Shown: one piece after another, positions 50,916-60,931 of the stretch | How positions within the stretch are numbered: the first letter of the stretch is position 1 | Layout: the number at the start of each line of letters is the position of its first letter | Assembly (NCBI GenBank): GCA_015060325.1 | Contig: SUYQ01000001.1 | Coordinates: 1-64,000, forward strand | Source of the DNA: Bacteroidales bacterium | GTDB lineage: Bacteria; Bacteroidota; Bacteroidia; Bacteroidales; UBA932 | Length of the DNA stretch: 64,000 nucleotides | Direction of reading: 5' to 3' | Notes under the pieces: generated by a model | Database searches by the model: none | Told to the model about the DNA's origin: nothing | The model's input: only the letters and a program-made list of their open reading frames with translations | Translations under genes and position numbers: made by a program

Positions 50916-52931
50916 ATGAATGACACTAAGGTAATGAATCTTGCTGCTGACAATATCAGAATTCTGGCAGCTTCTATGGTTGAAAAGGCGAAATCAGGTC
51001 ACCCGGGCGGAGCGATGGGTGGTGCTGACTTCATCAATGTCCTCTATTCGGAATATCTTCAGTATGATCCGGAAAACCCTAAGTGGGAGGGACGCGACCG
51101 CTTCTTCCTCGATCCGGGACACATGGCACCTATGCTCTATTCGCAGCTTGCTCTGACAGGAAAGTTCACTCTTGAGGAGCTTCAGCAGCTCCGTCAATGG
51201 GGATCGCCGACTCCGGGCCATCCTGAAGTGGATGTGATGCGTGGTATTGAGAATACGTCAGGCCCTCTCGGCCAGGGACATGTATTCGCAGTAGGAGCAG
51301 CAATCGCAGCAAAATTCCTTGCTGAGCGTACAGGAAACCCTACGTTCGCGAAAGAGACCATCTATGCATATATTTCTGACGGCGGTATCCAGGAGGAGAT
51401 CTCGCAGGGAGCCGGCCGTGTGGCAGGTACTCTCGGACTCGGCAACCTCGTGATGTTCTATGACTCGAACGACATCCAGCTTTCGACAGAATGCTCGGAT
51501 GTGATCGATGAGGATACAGCCATGAAATACCGCTCATGGGGATGGCATGTCATCACCATCAACGGAAACGACTGCTGCCAGATCCGTCAGGCCCTCGACG
51601 AGGCTAAGACTGTAACAGACCGTCCTGTACTCATCATCGGAAAGTGCGTGATGGGCAAGGGCGCAAGACAGGCGGACAATTCATCATATGAGCGCAACTG
51701 CAAGACTCACGGAGCGCCTCTCGGCGGTGATGCATTCAGAAATACCATCATCAACCTCGGTGGAAATCCGGACGAGCCGTTTGCTATCCATGCAGAAGTC
51801 AAGGAACTCTATGCGAAGCGCGAGGCTGAGCTTAAGGCGATCGCTGCCGAGCGTCATGCAGAGGAAGCAGCCTGGGCTGCTGCCAATCCTGAGAAGGCTG
51901 CGCAGCAGGCTGACTGGTTCAGCGGCAAGGCTCCGAAGGTAGACTGGAGCAAGGTGCAGCAGAAACCGGGCGATGCAACAAGAAACGCATCAGCTGCGGT
52001 TCTCGGACAGCTTGCTGAGCAGGTTCCGAACATGATATGCGCATCTGCAGACCTTTCAAACTCAGACAAGACTGACGGCTTCCTCAAGAAGACAACAGCT
52101 TTCGTGAAGGGTGACTTCAGCGGCGCATTCTTCCAGGCAGGTGTAGCAGAGCTTACAATGGCGTGCGTGTGCATCGGTGCTACACTCCATGGCGGCGTGA
52201 TCGCTGCCTGCGGAACATTCTTCGTGTTCTCAGACTATATGAAGCCGGCAGTGCGCATGGCTGCCCTCATGGAGCTTCCTGTCAAGTTCATCTGGACGCA
52301 TGATGCATTCAGAGTGGGAGAGGACGGACCTACCCATGAGCCTGTAGAGCATGAGGCTCAGATCCGCCTTATGGAGAAGCTGAAGAACCACAGCGGAAAG
52401 AACTCGATGCTGGTTCTCCGTCCGGCAGATGCAGAGGAGACTACAGTATGCTGGAAGATGGCTATGGAGAACGTGGATTCTCCTACAGGCCTCATCTTCT
52501 CACGTCAGAACATCGAGATGCTTCCTGAGGGAACAGATTACACCCAGGCTGAAAAGGGTGCTTATATTGTAGGTGGTGCAGAGGAAAATCCAGATGTGAT
52601 CCTCGTGGCTTCAGGTTCCGAGGTCTCTACTCTTGCAGCAGGAGCAAAGCTTCTCCGAGAGGACGGCGTGAAGATCCGCATCGTAAGCTGTCCTTCAGAG
52701 GGCCTCTTCCGCAGCCAGAGCAAGGACTATCAGGAAAGCATTCTTCCGGCAGGAGCAAAGGTGTTCGGCCTTACAGCAGGTCTTCCTGTAAATCTTCAGG
52801 GTCTTGTCGGCTGTAACGGCAAGGTGTTCGGCCTTGAAAGCTTCGGTTTCTCTGCTCCATACAAGGTGCTTGACGAGAAACTCGGCTTCACAGCTCAGAA
52901 TGTCTACAATCAGGTAAAGGCTATGCTTTAA
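50916..52931 (+). CDS. tkt: transketolase
   Basis: A 671-residue thiamine-diphosphate enzyme, started at the ATG at 50916 (MNDTKVMNLAADNIR). It moves two-carbon units between ketose and aldose phosphates in the pentose phosphate pathway. AKSGHPGGAMGGADF, SGPLGQGHVFAVGAA, YDSNDIQLSTE, THGAPLGGDAFR and GCNGKVFGLE are visible family motifs. It is an obvious partner of a pentose-releasing locus and is only 1 bp from the xylanase gene downstream, so the two are likely cotranscribed. Confidence 0.95.
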   Translation: MNDTKVMNLAADNIRILAASMVEKAKSGHPGGAMGGADFINVLYSEYLQYDPENPKWEGRDRFFLDPGHMAPMLYSQLALTGKFTLEELQQLRQWGSPTPGHPEVDVMRGIENTSGPLGQGHVFAVGAAIAAKFLAERTGNPTFAKETIYAYISDGGIQEEISQGAGRVAGTLGLGNLVMFYDSNDIQLSTECSDVIDEDTAMKYRSWGWHVITINGNDCCQIRQALDEAKTVTDRPVLIIGKCVMGKGARQADNSSYERNCKTHGAPLGGDAFRNTIINLGGNPDEPFAIHAEVKELYAKREAELKAIAAERHAEEAAWAAANPEKAAQQADWFSGKAPKVDWSKVQQKPGDATRNASAAVLGQLAEQVPNMICASADLSNSDKTDGFLKKTTAFVKGDFSGAFFQAGVAELTMACVCIGATLHGGVIAACGTFFVFSDYMKPAVRMAALMELPVKFIWTHDAFRVGEDGPTHEPVEHEAQIRLMEKLKNHSGKNSMLVLRPADAEETTVCWKMAMENVDSPTGLIFSRQNIEMLPEGTDYTQAEKGAYIVGGAEENPDVILVASGSEVSTLAAGAKLLREDGVKIRIVSCPSEGLFRSQSKDYQESILPAGAKVFGLTAGLPVNLQGLVGCNGKVFGLESFGFSAPYKVLDEKLGFTAQNVYNQVKAML

Positions 52932-52932
52932 C

Positions 52933-54675
52933 ATGAAGGTCAGACACATATTATATATAGGACTTGCTGCTGCCTCCTGCCTTCTGGCTGCATGTGAGAA
53001 GGAGGATGTTACCGGAGGCGGCAACAAGAAGCCTGTCAATCCCGGTACCGGCACAGGTACCGGCACGGGAAATACTTCAGGAGATCCTTATGCCGACTTA
53101 AGCAAATATGGACCTCTGAAATCGTATGTGGACCGTGAGGCCTATCCGTCCTTTATCCTCGGAGTTGCCATTGACGGCGGGTCGAAACTGTACGACCTTG
53201 CCGGACAGAACTTCGATGAGATGACTGCCGGCAATGCCATGAAGCATTCTTCCGTGGTCAAAAGTGACGGAACGATGGATTTCTCCGGAGTCCGGAATTT
53301 CCTGGCAGCCGCCCATGCAAGAGGAATAACCGTATACGGTCACACCCTCGCATGGCACTCACAGCAGCAGAATACCTATCTGAACGGTCTTATCCAGGAC
53401 AAGATGGTCGAACTTCCGGAGTCAACCGGAGAGACAGTGCTGCTCGAGGCTGACTTCAATGATGGGAAGCATCCTTTCAGCGGCTGGGGAAACGGCTCGG
53501 CCCTCACAGTTTCAGACGGGGCGTTCAAGGCGACAAATCCATCGGAGAAACAGCAGTGGGAAGTGCAGTTCGCGCATGATTTTTCACGTGCGTTCCTAAA
53601 TGGCGAGGAATATAAGCTCAAGTTCCGTATCAAGGGATCAGGCAGTGGAAAACTGGGTGCGGGATTCCAGATAGTAGACGGTTATAAGTCAGCGGGAGAC
53701 TTCCCGGAGGTCCAGTTCGGTACGGACTGGAAGGACGTGGAAATCACATGCAGATGCAATGCAGCAGGGGCTACAAGGCTTGTTTTCAGCTATGGAGCAT
53801 TTGCCGGGGATGTCTATATGGATGATTTTTCATTCATCCAGCCTGATGCAAGTTATGAAGTGATCTCGATGACTCCGGAAGAGAAGAAGTCCGTTCTTAC
53901 TGCTGCAATGGAAAGATGGATCGCCGGAATGATGGAAGTCACAGCAACGAAGGTGTCTGCATGGGATGTCGTCAACGAAGCTATTTCCGGATCGGATTAT
54001 GACCGTGACGGTTACTATGACCTTCAGTCAGCCAAGTGGGGAGAAGCAAACTGCTTCTACTGGCAGGACTACCTCGGCTCAGAGGACTATGTGCGCATTG
54101 CAATAGCACTGGCTCGCAAGTACTATGAGCAGTACGGCGGGACCAAGCCGTTGAAGCTCTTCATCAACGACTACAACCTTGAGTCCGACTGGGACGACAA
54201 TAAGAAACTCAGGAGTCTTATCCACTGGATCGAGGTCTGGGAGTCTGACGGCGTGACCAAGGTTGACGGTATCGGCACTCAGATGCATATCTCATATTAT
54301 GAGAATCCTACCACTCAGGCCAGCAAGAAGGAGCATGTCGTGAAGATGCTCCAGCTGATGGCGGATACAGGCAAGCTTGTCAAGATCTCGGAACTTGACA
54401 TGGGATATGTAAATAATGCGGGCGAGACCCTAAAGACTTCACAGCTTACAGCCAGACAGCACAGGGCTATGGCTGATTACTATGAGTTCATCGTCAGAAA
54501 GTATTTTGAGATAGTGCCTCCTGCCCAGCAGTATGGAATCACGCAGTGGTGTCCGCTCGACAGTCCGGACAACAGCTTCTGGAGAGCCGGTGAGCCGGTC
54601 GGTCTGTGGGACCTCAACTACAATAGAAAATGTGCCTACGCCGGTTTTGCAAACGGCCTGGCAGGAGGGGAATGA
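52933..54675 (+). CDS. surface GH10 endo-xylanase with CBM inserted in the catalytic domain
   Basis: A 580-residue lipoprotein (LLAAC, Cys21) with a Gly-Thr linker (PGTGTGTGTGN). The GH10 barrel starts at about 58 and is interrupted by a beta-sandwich carbohydrate-binding module (about 165-305, starting VLLEADFNDGKHPFSGWGNG). Acid/base Glu349 is in WDVVNEAI and nucleophile Glu487 in KISELDMGY, so the barrel is complete. Large GH10 enzymes with such an insert are the surface endo-xylanases of Bacteroides xylan loci. It follows transketolase by 1 bp. Confidence 0.93.
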   Translation: MKVRHILYIGLAAASCLLAACEKEDVTGGGNKKPVNPGTGTGTGTGNTSGDPYADLSKYGPLKSYVDREAYPSFILGVAIDGGSKLYDLAGQNFDEMTAGNAMKHSSVVKSDGTMDFSGVRNFLAAAHARGITVYGHTLAWHSQQQNTYLNGLIQDKMVELPESTGETVLLEADFNDGKHPFSGWGNGSALTVSDGAFKATNPSEKQQWEVQFAHDFSRAFLNGEEYKLKFRIKGSGSGKLGAGFQIVDGYKSAGDFPEVQFGTDWKDVEITCRCNAAGATRLVFSYGAFAGDVYMDDFSFIQPDASYEVISMTPEEKKSVLTAAMERWIAGMMEVTATKVSAWDVVNEAISGSDYDRDGYYDLQSAKWGEANCFYWQDYLGSEDYVRIAIALARKYYEQYGGTKPLKLFINDYNLESDWDDNKKLRSLIHWIEVWESDGVTKVDGIGTQMHISYYENPTTQASKKEHVVKMLQLMADTGKLVKISELDMGYVNNAGETLKTSQLTARQHRAMADYYEFIVRKYFEIVPPAQQYGITQWCPLDSPDNSFWRAGEPVGLWDLNYNRKCAYAGFANGLAGGE

Positions 54676-54681
54676 TGATTG

Positions 54682-56229
54682 TTAAAGTGCTGCTGACAAA
54701 GAGATTATCGACATCGGCGGCATCTTGACGATGATCTTTCCGTCCTTGATCTTGAAATCATCGAATTCGACAGGTCTGACAGTGTCAGGTCTGTCGAATT
54801 CGTTATGGTCCTGTACGTTCTTTGATGTGAGTATCTCTCCTGACAGTTCTGCCTTGCCGAGAGACGGGATCTCGATCGAAACATCTGCCTTCTGATCGAG
54901 GCTTGTGTTTGTCAGGGTGATGTTTATCTTGCCTTCTGCATTCTTCGATGCGGTGACGTCAACGTATGGGCATTCCCTGTCATGGGAGTCCTTGAATTTA
55001 GGAGAATCGCATACCGAAGGCAGATACATGGCATCCTGGTGGACGTTATACATCCTGAATGTGTGGTAGGTAGGGGTGAGAACCATCTTGTCGCCACGTG
55101 TGAGTACCATGGACTGCAGCACGTTTGCGATCTGGGCTATGTTCGCCATCTTCAGTCTTCTTGTATATTTATGGAAGATGTTGAAGCTGAGTGCTGCAAC
55201 CATTGCGTCGCGCATTGTGTTCTGCTGGTAAAGATGTCCCGGATTTGTGCCCGGCTCCACGTCGAACCATGTTCCCCACTCATCAAGCAGCAGGTCGATG
55301 GAGTTGTCCGGATCGTACTGATCCATGATCGAGATATGCTTTACGATGACAGGTTCTACTCCTACTGCCTTGCCGAGGGTATTGTAGTATTCCTCTTCAT
55401 TGAAAACCGTAGCGGATCCCTTGCTGCCGTCCCATCCTTTTACGGTGTAGTAATGAAGCGAGACTCCGTGCATGCGCTTTCCGATATACTTCATGAGCAC
55501 TTCAGTCCAGTTGTAGTCATAGTCTGAAGCGCCGCTTGCCACCTTGTAGAGCCTGTTTCCGCTGAAGTCGCGGCAGTAGGTCTGGTAGCGGTTGTAAAGG
55601 TGGGAGTAATATTCCGGAACCATGTTTCCGCCGCAGCCCCAGCTTTCGTTTCCTACTCCGAGGTACTTCACCTTCCAAGGTTCCTTGCGTCCGTTCTCAG
55701 CCCTGAGCTTTGCCATAGGGCCGTCTGCGGCTGTCATGTATTCAACCCATTTCGCGAGCTCCTCAACGGTTCCCGAGCCTACGTTTCCGCTGATGTACGG
55801 CTCGCATCCGAGGATTTCGCAAAGATTCAGGAACTCATGTGTTCCGAATGAGTTGTCCTCTACTGTGCCTCCCCAGTTGCTGTTCACCATTCTCGGACGG
55901 CTTTCTCTAGGTCCGATGCCGTCTCTCCAGTGGTACTCGTCTGCAAAACATCCTCCAGGCCATCTCATTACAGGGACTTTCAGCTCTTTGAGCGCTTCCA
56001 GAACGTCAGTCCTGTATCCGTCCGTGTTCGGAATGTCGGAGTCCGGACCTACCCAAAGTCCGCCGTAGATGCATGAGCCGAGATGCTCGGCAAACTGACC
56101 GTAGATTTCCTTAGGAATCATATTCTGCTCGTCTGGCGTAGTGTCAATGCTTACGTTGACCTTGAGCTGAGCTGAAGCGATGAGCGGAAGAGCGACCGCT
56201 GCGAGAATGGTAGTGATGATGTTTTTCAT
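54682..56229 (-). CDS. GH51 alpha-L-arabinofuranosidase
   Basis: A 515-residue exported enzyme with signal peptide (ending IASAQ). Family motifs are [30 protein letters not shown], acid/base Glu in [11 protein letters not shown], and nucleophile Glu in [13 protein letters not shown]-terminal beta-sandwich ends [14 protein letters not shown]. It removes alpha-linked arabinose side chains from arabinoxylan. It is convergent with the surface xylanase, 6 bp away, and divergent from the GH31 gene, sharing a regulatory region. Confidence 0.93.
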   Translation of the reverse strand: MKNIITTILAAVALPLIASAQLKVNVSIDTTPDEQNMIPKEIYGQFAEHLGSCIYGGLWVGPDSDIPNTDGYRTDVLEALKELKVPVMRWPGGCFADEYHWRDGIGPRESRPRMVNSNWGGTVEDNSFGTHEFLNLCEILGCEPYISGNVGSGTVEELAKWVEYMTAADGPMAKLRAENGRKEPWKVKYLGVGNESWGCGGNMVPEYYSHLYNRYQTYCRDFSGNRLYKVASGASDYDYNWTEVLMKYIGKRMHGVSLHYYTVKGWDGSKGSATVFNEEEYYNTLGKAVGVEPVIVKHISIMDQYDPDNSIDLLLDEWGTWFDVEPGTNPGHLYQQNTMRDAMVAALSFNIFHKYTRRLKMANIAQIANVLQSMVLTRGDKMVLTPTYHTFRMYNVHQDAMYLPSVCDSPKFKDSHDRECPYVDVTASKNAEGKINITLTNTSLDQKADVSIEIPSLGKAELSGEILTSKNVQDHNEFDRPDTVRPVEFDDFKIKDGKIIVKMPPMSIISLSAAL

Positions 56230-56291
56230 GTCTTATTGTATTTCTTTGGTAAATATAGAAACTTATAATGAAATTGTTTCTTTCTTTTAAT

Positions 56292-56299
56292 TATATTTG
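56292..56299 (+). promoter_or_regulatory. -7 element TATATTTG of the GH31 operon
   Basis: An exact TAnnTTTG match 35 bases before the ATG at 56335. The 12-bp motif copy follows only 5 bases downstream, near the expected transcription start. Confidence 0.65.
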
Positions 56300-56304
56300 T
56301 GAGG

Positions 56305-56316
56305 ATAACCCGATTA
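56305..56316. promoter_or_regulatory. xylan-locus 12-bp motif, copy 2
   Basis: ATAACCCGATTA, exact reverse complement of the site at 50778-50789, sits at the expected start of the GH31 transcript. A position at +1 suggests a repressor site (inference). Confidence 0.55.
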
Positions 56317-56334
56317 ACACTATAATAACCACAT

Positions 56335-59193
56335 ATGAAATTTAACAGATTCATTCCAGCTCTTATTGCAGGCGTTGTTGCAGTATCGTGCGGCAGCAAT
56401 GAAGAAAAACAACCGGAAAACGGAGTTACAGTAGAGGTCAGCAGCACTTCAGAGGACAGTCCCAGACTTGTCAGACTTGAGGTTCTCGGCGACAAGATAA
56501 TTCATGTGAGCGCGACTCCGGAAGACGCTTTCAAGGATCCGGAAAGCCTTATCATCGTGCCCGGTCAGGCTGATGTCGAATATGATGTCCATGAAAACGG
56601 TGACACTACGATAGTGGAGACCTCTGCGATCAAGGCATATGTGCTGTCTTCTACCGGTGAGGTATGGTTCACCGACAAGGAGGGAAAGATGCTGCTCCGC
56701 GAGCAGGTGGGAGGCGGAAAGTCATTCCAGCCTGTCGAAGTCGATGGTACCCACGGCTATTCTTTCCGTCAGGTGTTCGAGTCTCCTGAAGATGAGGCTT
56801 TCTATGGCCTCGGACAGCATCAGGCTGATGAGTTCAACTACAAGGGAAAGAACGAGGAGCTCTTCCAGTACAATACAAAGGTGTCGGTGCCGTTCATCGT
56901 GTCGAACAAGGGCTATGGCGTCCTGATGGACAGCTATTCGATGATGCGTTTCGGAAATCCTGCCGATTACAAGCAGCTTGGAGAGGTGTTCAAGCTCTAT
57001 GACGCTCAGGGCAATGAAGGCTGCCTTACAGGCACATATGTTCCGGAACACGGCGAGACCATAGTCCGTGACGAGCCAAAGCTCTATTTCGAGTATCTCA
57101 TCGAGCCGAAGATGGAGAAGGTGGTGAATCTTCCTGAGGATTTCGTATTCTATAATTCAAAAGTTACATATGAGGGCGCCATAGAGGCTGCCGAGACCGG
57201 AGATTATCAGTTCATTCTCTACTATGCCGGATATACTACAGTCAAGGTCGGCGGCGAGACCGTCGTGCCTGAAAGATGGCGTACGGCATGGAATCCGAAT
57301 GCATACAAGTTTACAGTTCATCTCGAGGCAGGCGTAAAGACTCCGATAAAGGTGGAGTGGCAGCCTGACGGATGGGTGTCATACTGCGGCCTCCGTGTCT
57401 ATGATGTCGTTGATCCTGTGCAGCAGGCTAAGCATCAGTGGTGGAGCGAGATGACAAAACAGATGGACTGGTATTTCATTGCGGGTGACGATATGGACGA
57501 GGTGATCAGCGGATACAGGACCCTGACGGGAAAGGCTCCGATCATGCCGAAATGGGCTATGGGATACTGGCAGAGTCGTGAGCGCTACAAGACATCGACC
57601 GAGATGATCGAGGCTCTCGAGGGCTTCCGCAAGAGGAACATCCCTATCGACAACATCGTGATGGACTGGAGCCACTGGAGAGAGGATGACTGGGGCGGAC
57701 ATGAGTTCGATCCGGAGCGTTTCCCTGATCCTAAGGCGATGGTAGACTCGATCCACGACCTGAACGGCCGCATGATGATTTCAGTATGGCCTAAGTTCTA
57801 TGTCGAGACCGAGCACTACAAGGAGTTCGACGAAAAGGGCTGGATGTATACGAAGGCATACGAAGACGGCGTCCGTGACTGGATCGGCACCGGCTATCTC
57901 TACGGATTCTATGATGCGTATGCACCTGAGGCGCGAGAACTCTTCTGGAACCAGATGTATGAGCATTACTATCCTCTCGGCATAGACGCATGGTGGATGG
58001 ACGCTTCCGAGCCTAATATCCGTGATTGTACGAATATGGAATATCGCAAGGCTCTCTGCGGCCCGACAGCCCTCGGTTCGTCGACCGAGTTCTTCAATGC
58101 ATATGCGCTCGTGAATGCTGATGCAATCTATAACGGACAGAGAGGAGTTGACCCTGACAAACGTGTGTTCCTGCTCACCAGAAGCGGTTTTGCAGGTCTT
58201 CAGAGATATTCTACAGCAACATGGAGCGGCGATATCGCTACCCGTTGGGAGGATATGAAGGCGCAGATCTCTGCCGGTCTGAACTTCGCTATAAGCGGTA
58301 TCCCATACTGGACAATGGACATCGGAGGCTTCTGCGTGGAGAACCGTTATGTGGCAGCTCAGCAGGAGTGGGAGAAGACCGGCAAGGAGAACGCCGACTA
58401 CAAGGAGTGGCGCGAACTCAACACCCGCTGGTTCCAGTTCGGAGCATTCTGTCCGCTCTATCGTGCGCACGGTCAGTTCCCGTTCCGCGAGCCATGGGAG
58501 ATCGCTCCTGAAGGACATCCGGCATATGAATCTATCGTATATTACAGCAAGCTCCGCTATCGCCTGATGCCGTATATCTATTCTCTCGCAGGAATGACAT
58601 ATTTCGAGGACTACACGATCATGCGTCCGCTTGTGATGGACTTCATGGCTGACGCCAATGTGCTGAATGTCAGCGATACATATATGTTCGGCCCGGCTTT
58701 CATGGTTGCCCCTGTATATGAATATGGCGCCCGCACACGTGAGATATATTTCCCTGAATGCGAGGGATGGTATGACTTCTACACCGGCAGCTATCTGGAA
58801 GGTGGCGTCCGCAAGACAGTCGACGCTCCATATGACAGGATGCCTCTATATGTACGTGCTGGTTCTGTCGTTCCGTTCGGACCGGAAATGCAGTGGTCTG
58901 ACGAGAAGCCTGCCGAGGTCATCGACCTCTATGTATACCAGGGCGCAGACGGCTCGTTCACTCTCTATGAGGACGAGAACGTGAACTATAACTACGAGAA
59001 GGGAGCATATGCGATGATCGATTTCTACTATGACGAGGCTTCGAAGACTCTGAAGATCGGGGAGCGTCAGGGCGAATTCCCTGGCATGCTCAAGGAAAGG
59101 ACATTCAACGTGATCCCTGTCTCAAAGGCCGGCAAGGGAGCTGCGCAGTCAGTCAGATATACGGGCGAGGCTGTCGAAGTAAGTTTGAAATAA
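56335..59193 (+). CDS. GH31 alpha-xylosidase-type lipoprotein with PA14 domain
   Basis: A 952-residue lipoprotein (VAVSC, Cys19). A GH31 N-terminal beta-sandwich (about 40-255) is followed by a PA14 insert (about 258-365: GAIEAAETGDYQFILYYAGY ... VKVGGETVV) and the catalytic barrel with nucleophile Asp556 in WWMDASEPNI and acid/base Asp633 in WSGDIATRW. The PA14 insert plus WMDASEPN is typical of alpha-xylosidases such as Xyl31A. It may take alpha-xylose from xyloglucan or related substituents. It starts the GH31-GH35-GH43-uxuA-SDR operon. Confidence 0.9.
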   Translation: MKFNRFIPALIAGVVAVSCGSNEEKQPENGVTVEVSSTSEDSPRLVRLEVLGDKIIHVSATPEDAFKDPESLIIVPGQADVEYDVHENGDTTIVETSAIKAYVLSSTGEVWFTDKEGKMLLREQVGGGKSFQPVEVDGTHGYSFRQVFESPEDEAFYGLGQHQADEFNYKGKNEELFQYNTKVSVPFIVSNKGYGVLMDSYSMMRFGNPADYKQLGEVFKLYDAQGNEGCLTGTYVPEHGETIVRDEPKLYFEYLIEPKMEKVVNLPEDFVFYNSKVTYEGAIEAAETGDYQFILYYAGYTTVKVGGETVVPERWRTAWNPNAYKFTVHLEAGVKTPIKVEWQPDGWVSYCGLRVYDVVDPVQQAKHQWWSEMTKQMDWYFIAGDDMDEVISGYRTLTGKAPIMPKWAMGYWQSRERYKTSTEMIEALEGFRKRNIPIDNIVMDWSHWREDDWGGHEFDPERFPDPKAMVDSIHDLNGRMMISVWPKFYVETEHYKEFDEKGWMYTKAYEDGVRDWIGTGYLYGFYDAYAPEARELFWNQMYEHYYPLGIDAWWMDASEPNIRDCTNMEYRKALCGPTALGSSTEFFNAYALVNADAIYNGQRGVDPDKRVFLLTRSGFAGLQRYSTATWSGDIATRWEDMKAQISAGLNFAISGIPYWTMDIGGFCVENRYVAAQQEWEKTGKENADYKEWRELNTRWFQFGAFCPLYRAHGQFPFREPWEIAPEGHPAYESIVYYSKLRYRLMPYIYSLAGMTYFEDYTIMRPLVMDFMADANVLNVSDTYMFGPAFMVAPVYEYGARTREIYFPECEGWYDFYTGSYLEGGVRKTVDAPYDRMPLYVRAGSVVPFGPEMQWSDEKPAEVIDLYVYQGADGSFTLYEDENVNYNYEKGAYAMIDFYYDEASKTLKIGERQGEFPGMLKERTFNVIPVSKAGKGAAQSVRYTGEAVEVSLK

Positions 59194-59205
59194 TCTTCAG
59201 GACAA

Positions 59206-60918
59206 ATGAGGAAAGTCATCCTGTCAATGATCATTCTGCTGTGGACCGTATCGCTCGGTGCACAGCAGAGTTCGCTTCGGAAATATGGTGATGCTGTCCA
59301 GCTGGTTGTAGATGGAAAGCCTTTCATCGTGCTTGGAGGCGAACTGGGAAACTCATCGGCCGCATGCCCGGAGGATATTGAGGCCAATCTAGCCAAGCTC
59401 AGGAAAATGGGGCTCAATACGGTGCTGGTGCCTGCATATTGGGATCTTATCGAACCTGTCCGGGGACAGTTTGACTTCACGCTTACCGACAAGGTGCTGG
59501 AGGAGGCCCGGAAGAATGAACTCAAGGTCATCTTCCTTTGGTTCGGTGCATGGAAGAACTCCATGAGCTGTTATGCACCGCTATGGTTCAAGCAGGATTA
59601 CAGGAAATATCCGAGGGCATATACAAGCGAAGGAAAGCCGCTGGAGATTGCCAGCGCCTTTTCCGAAAATGTGTTCAAGGCTGACAATGCTGCATTCAGG
59701 GCCTGGCTGGGACATGTCGCCAAGGCTGACAAGGACCATGGTACAGTGATCATGGTCCAGATAGAGAACGAAATCGGTATGCTGGAGGATGCCAGGGACC
59801 ATTCGGATTCTGCAGAAAGACATTTCAGGTCTCCAGTGCCGGAAGAACTTATATCTCATCTTCAAGCCAATGAAGAGACATTGCATCCATACATGTCTGA
59901 GAAATGGACTGCAAACGGAAAGAAGGTAAAAGGTTCATGGACCGACGTGTTCGGGGATGACATTTACACTGATGAAATCTTCATGGCATGGTTCTATGCA
60001 AGGTACGTGGAAAGGATGGCTCAGTCTGCGCGTGAAATCTATGATGTCCCTCTTTTCGTAAATGCCGCGATGAACAGCCGCGGGCGCAAGCCTGGCGAAT
60101 ATCCTTCTGCCGGTCCTCTTGCTCATCTTATCGATATATGGCATGCCGGCGCACCTTCGATAGACTTCATTTCGCCGGATATATATGACAGCGGATTCAA
60201 GGACTGGGTGGCGAAGTATCATCTTCATAACAACCCTCTTTTCATTCCGGAAACCCGTCATACTCAGGATAACGGCGTTCGTGCGTTCTATGTTTTGGGA
60301 GAACATGATGCTATAGGCATCAGTCCGTTTGCAATTGAGGACGGTTCTGCTGAGCAGGGGACTCCTTTCGTGGAAGGGTATGAGAAACTGCGTGAGATGA
60401 TGCCTCTTGTCACCAGGTGGCAGGGGCAGGACCGTATGTGGGGCCTGCTGTTCGATCAGCAGGATAAGGAGAGGGTAATAAAGGACGGTGATCTTGTGCT
60501 GACATGCCGTCACAACTTTACGCTTCCGTGGGATCCGCGTGCGACCGACGGAACTCCTTGGCCTGAAGGAGGTGGCATCATAATCCGTCTTGACAGCGAT
60601 GAATATGTAGTGGCCGGAAACGGTATCGTGGTGGAGTTTGCAACTGCCGTTGAAAAGCAGTTGTCAGCTGGGCCGCAGGCCCTCGGAGAGGATGGCTTTG
60701 CTGTCATTACGAGCGAGGTCGGAGGCTGGGTCGAGTCATCTCCCGCCTCCTACATACGTTGCGGCATCGGCTCCGTCGATGAAGTCGAAGTGCTTCCTGA
60801 CGGTACATTCCGCTATATACGTCGCCTCAACGGCGATCAGGACCATCAGGGCCGCCATGTGCGTATCTCCGTGGGAGACTACAAGGTCCTGCACGTCAAG
60901 TTATATGAATATAAATAA
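59206..60918 (+). CDS. GH35-family beta-galactosidase-like enzyme
   Basis: A 570-residue exported enzyme with signal peptide (ending SLGAQ). The GH35 acid/base Glu is in MVQIENEIGM and the nucleophile Glu in LFIPETRHTQ. The C-terminal half matches the accessory domain (DUF5597 type) found in GH35 enzymes from Bacteroidetes and Cellvibrio. GH35 enzymes release terminal beta-galactose, for instance from xyloglucan side chains. It is 12 bp after the GH31 gene and 13 bp before the GH43 gene. Confidence 0.88.
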   Translation: MRKVILSMIILLWTVSLGAQQSSLRKYGDAVQLVVDGKPFIVLGGELGNSSAACPEDIEANLAKLRKMGLNTVLVPAYWDLIEPVRGQFDFTLTDKVLEEARKNELKVIFLWFGAWKNSMSCYAPLWFKQDYRKYPRAYTSEGKPLEIASAFSENVFKADNAAFRAWLGHVAKADKDHGTVIMVQIENEIGMLEDARDHSDSAERHFRSPVPEELISHLQANEETLHPYMSEKWTANGKKVKGSWTDVFGDDIYTDEIFMAWFYARYVERMAQSAREIYDVPLFVNAAMNSRGRKPGEYPSAGPLAHLIDIWHAGAPSIDFISPDIYDSGFKDWVAKYHLHNNPLFIPETRHTQDNGVRAFYVLGEHDAIGISPFAIEDGSAEQGTPFVEGYEKLREMMPLVTRWQGQDRMWGLLFDQQDKERVIKDGDLVLTCRHNFTLPWDPRATDGTPWPEGGGIIIRLDSDEYVVAGNGIVVEFATAVEKQLSAGPQALGEDGFAVITSEVGGWVESSPASYIRCGIGSVDEVEVLPDGTFRYIRRLNGDQDHQGRHVRISVGDYKVLHVKLYEYK

Positions 60919-60931
60919 AAACATATCAGAT

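Noticed and set aside
53041..53070. GC-rich simple repeat in the GH10 gene
   Set aside because: It encodes the Gly-Thr linker behind the lipidated N-terminus and needs no other explanation.
57781..58518. Frame of 245 residues antisense to the GH31 gene
   Set aside because: Sits within the catalytic domain of GH31 on the other strand and has no recognisable features.
60638..60931. Upstream extension of the GH43 lipoprotein frame
   Set aside because: It overlaps the 3' end of GH35 and is low-complexity and basic; the lipobox needs the start at 60932.
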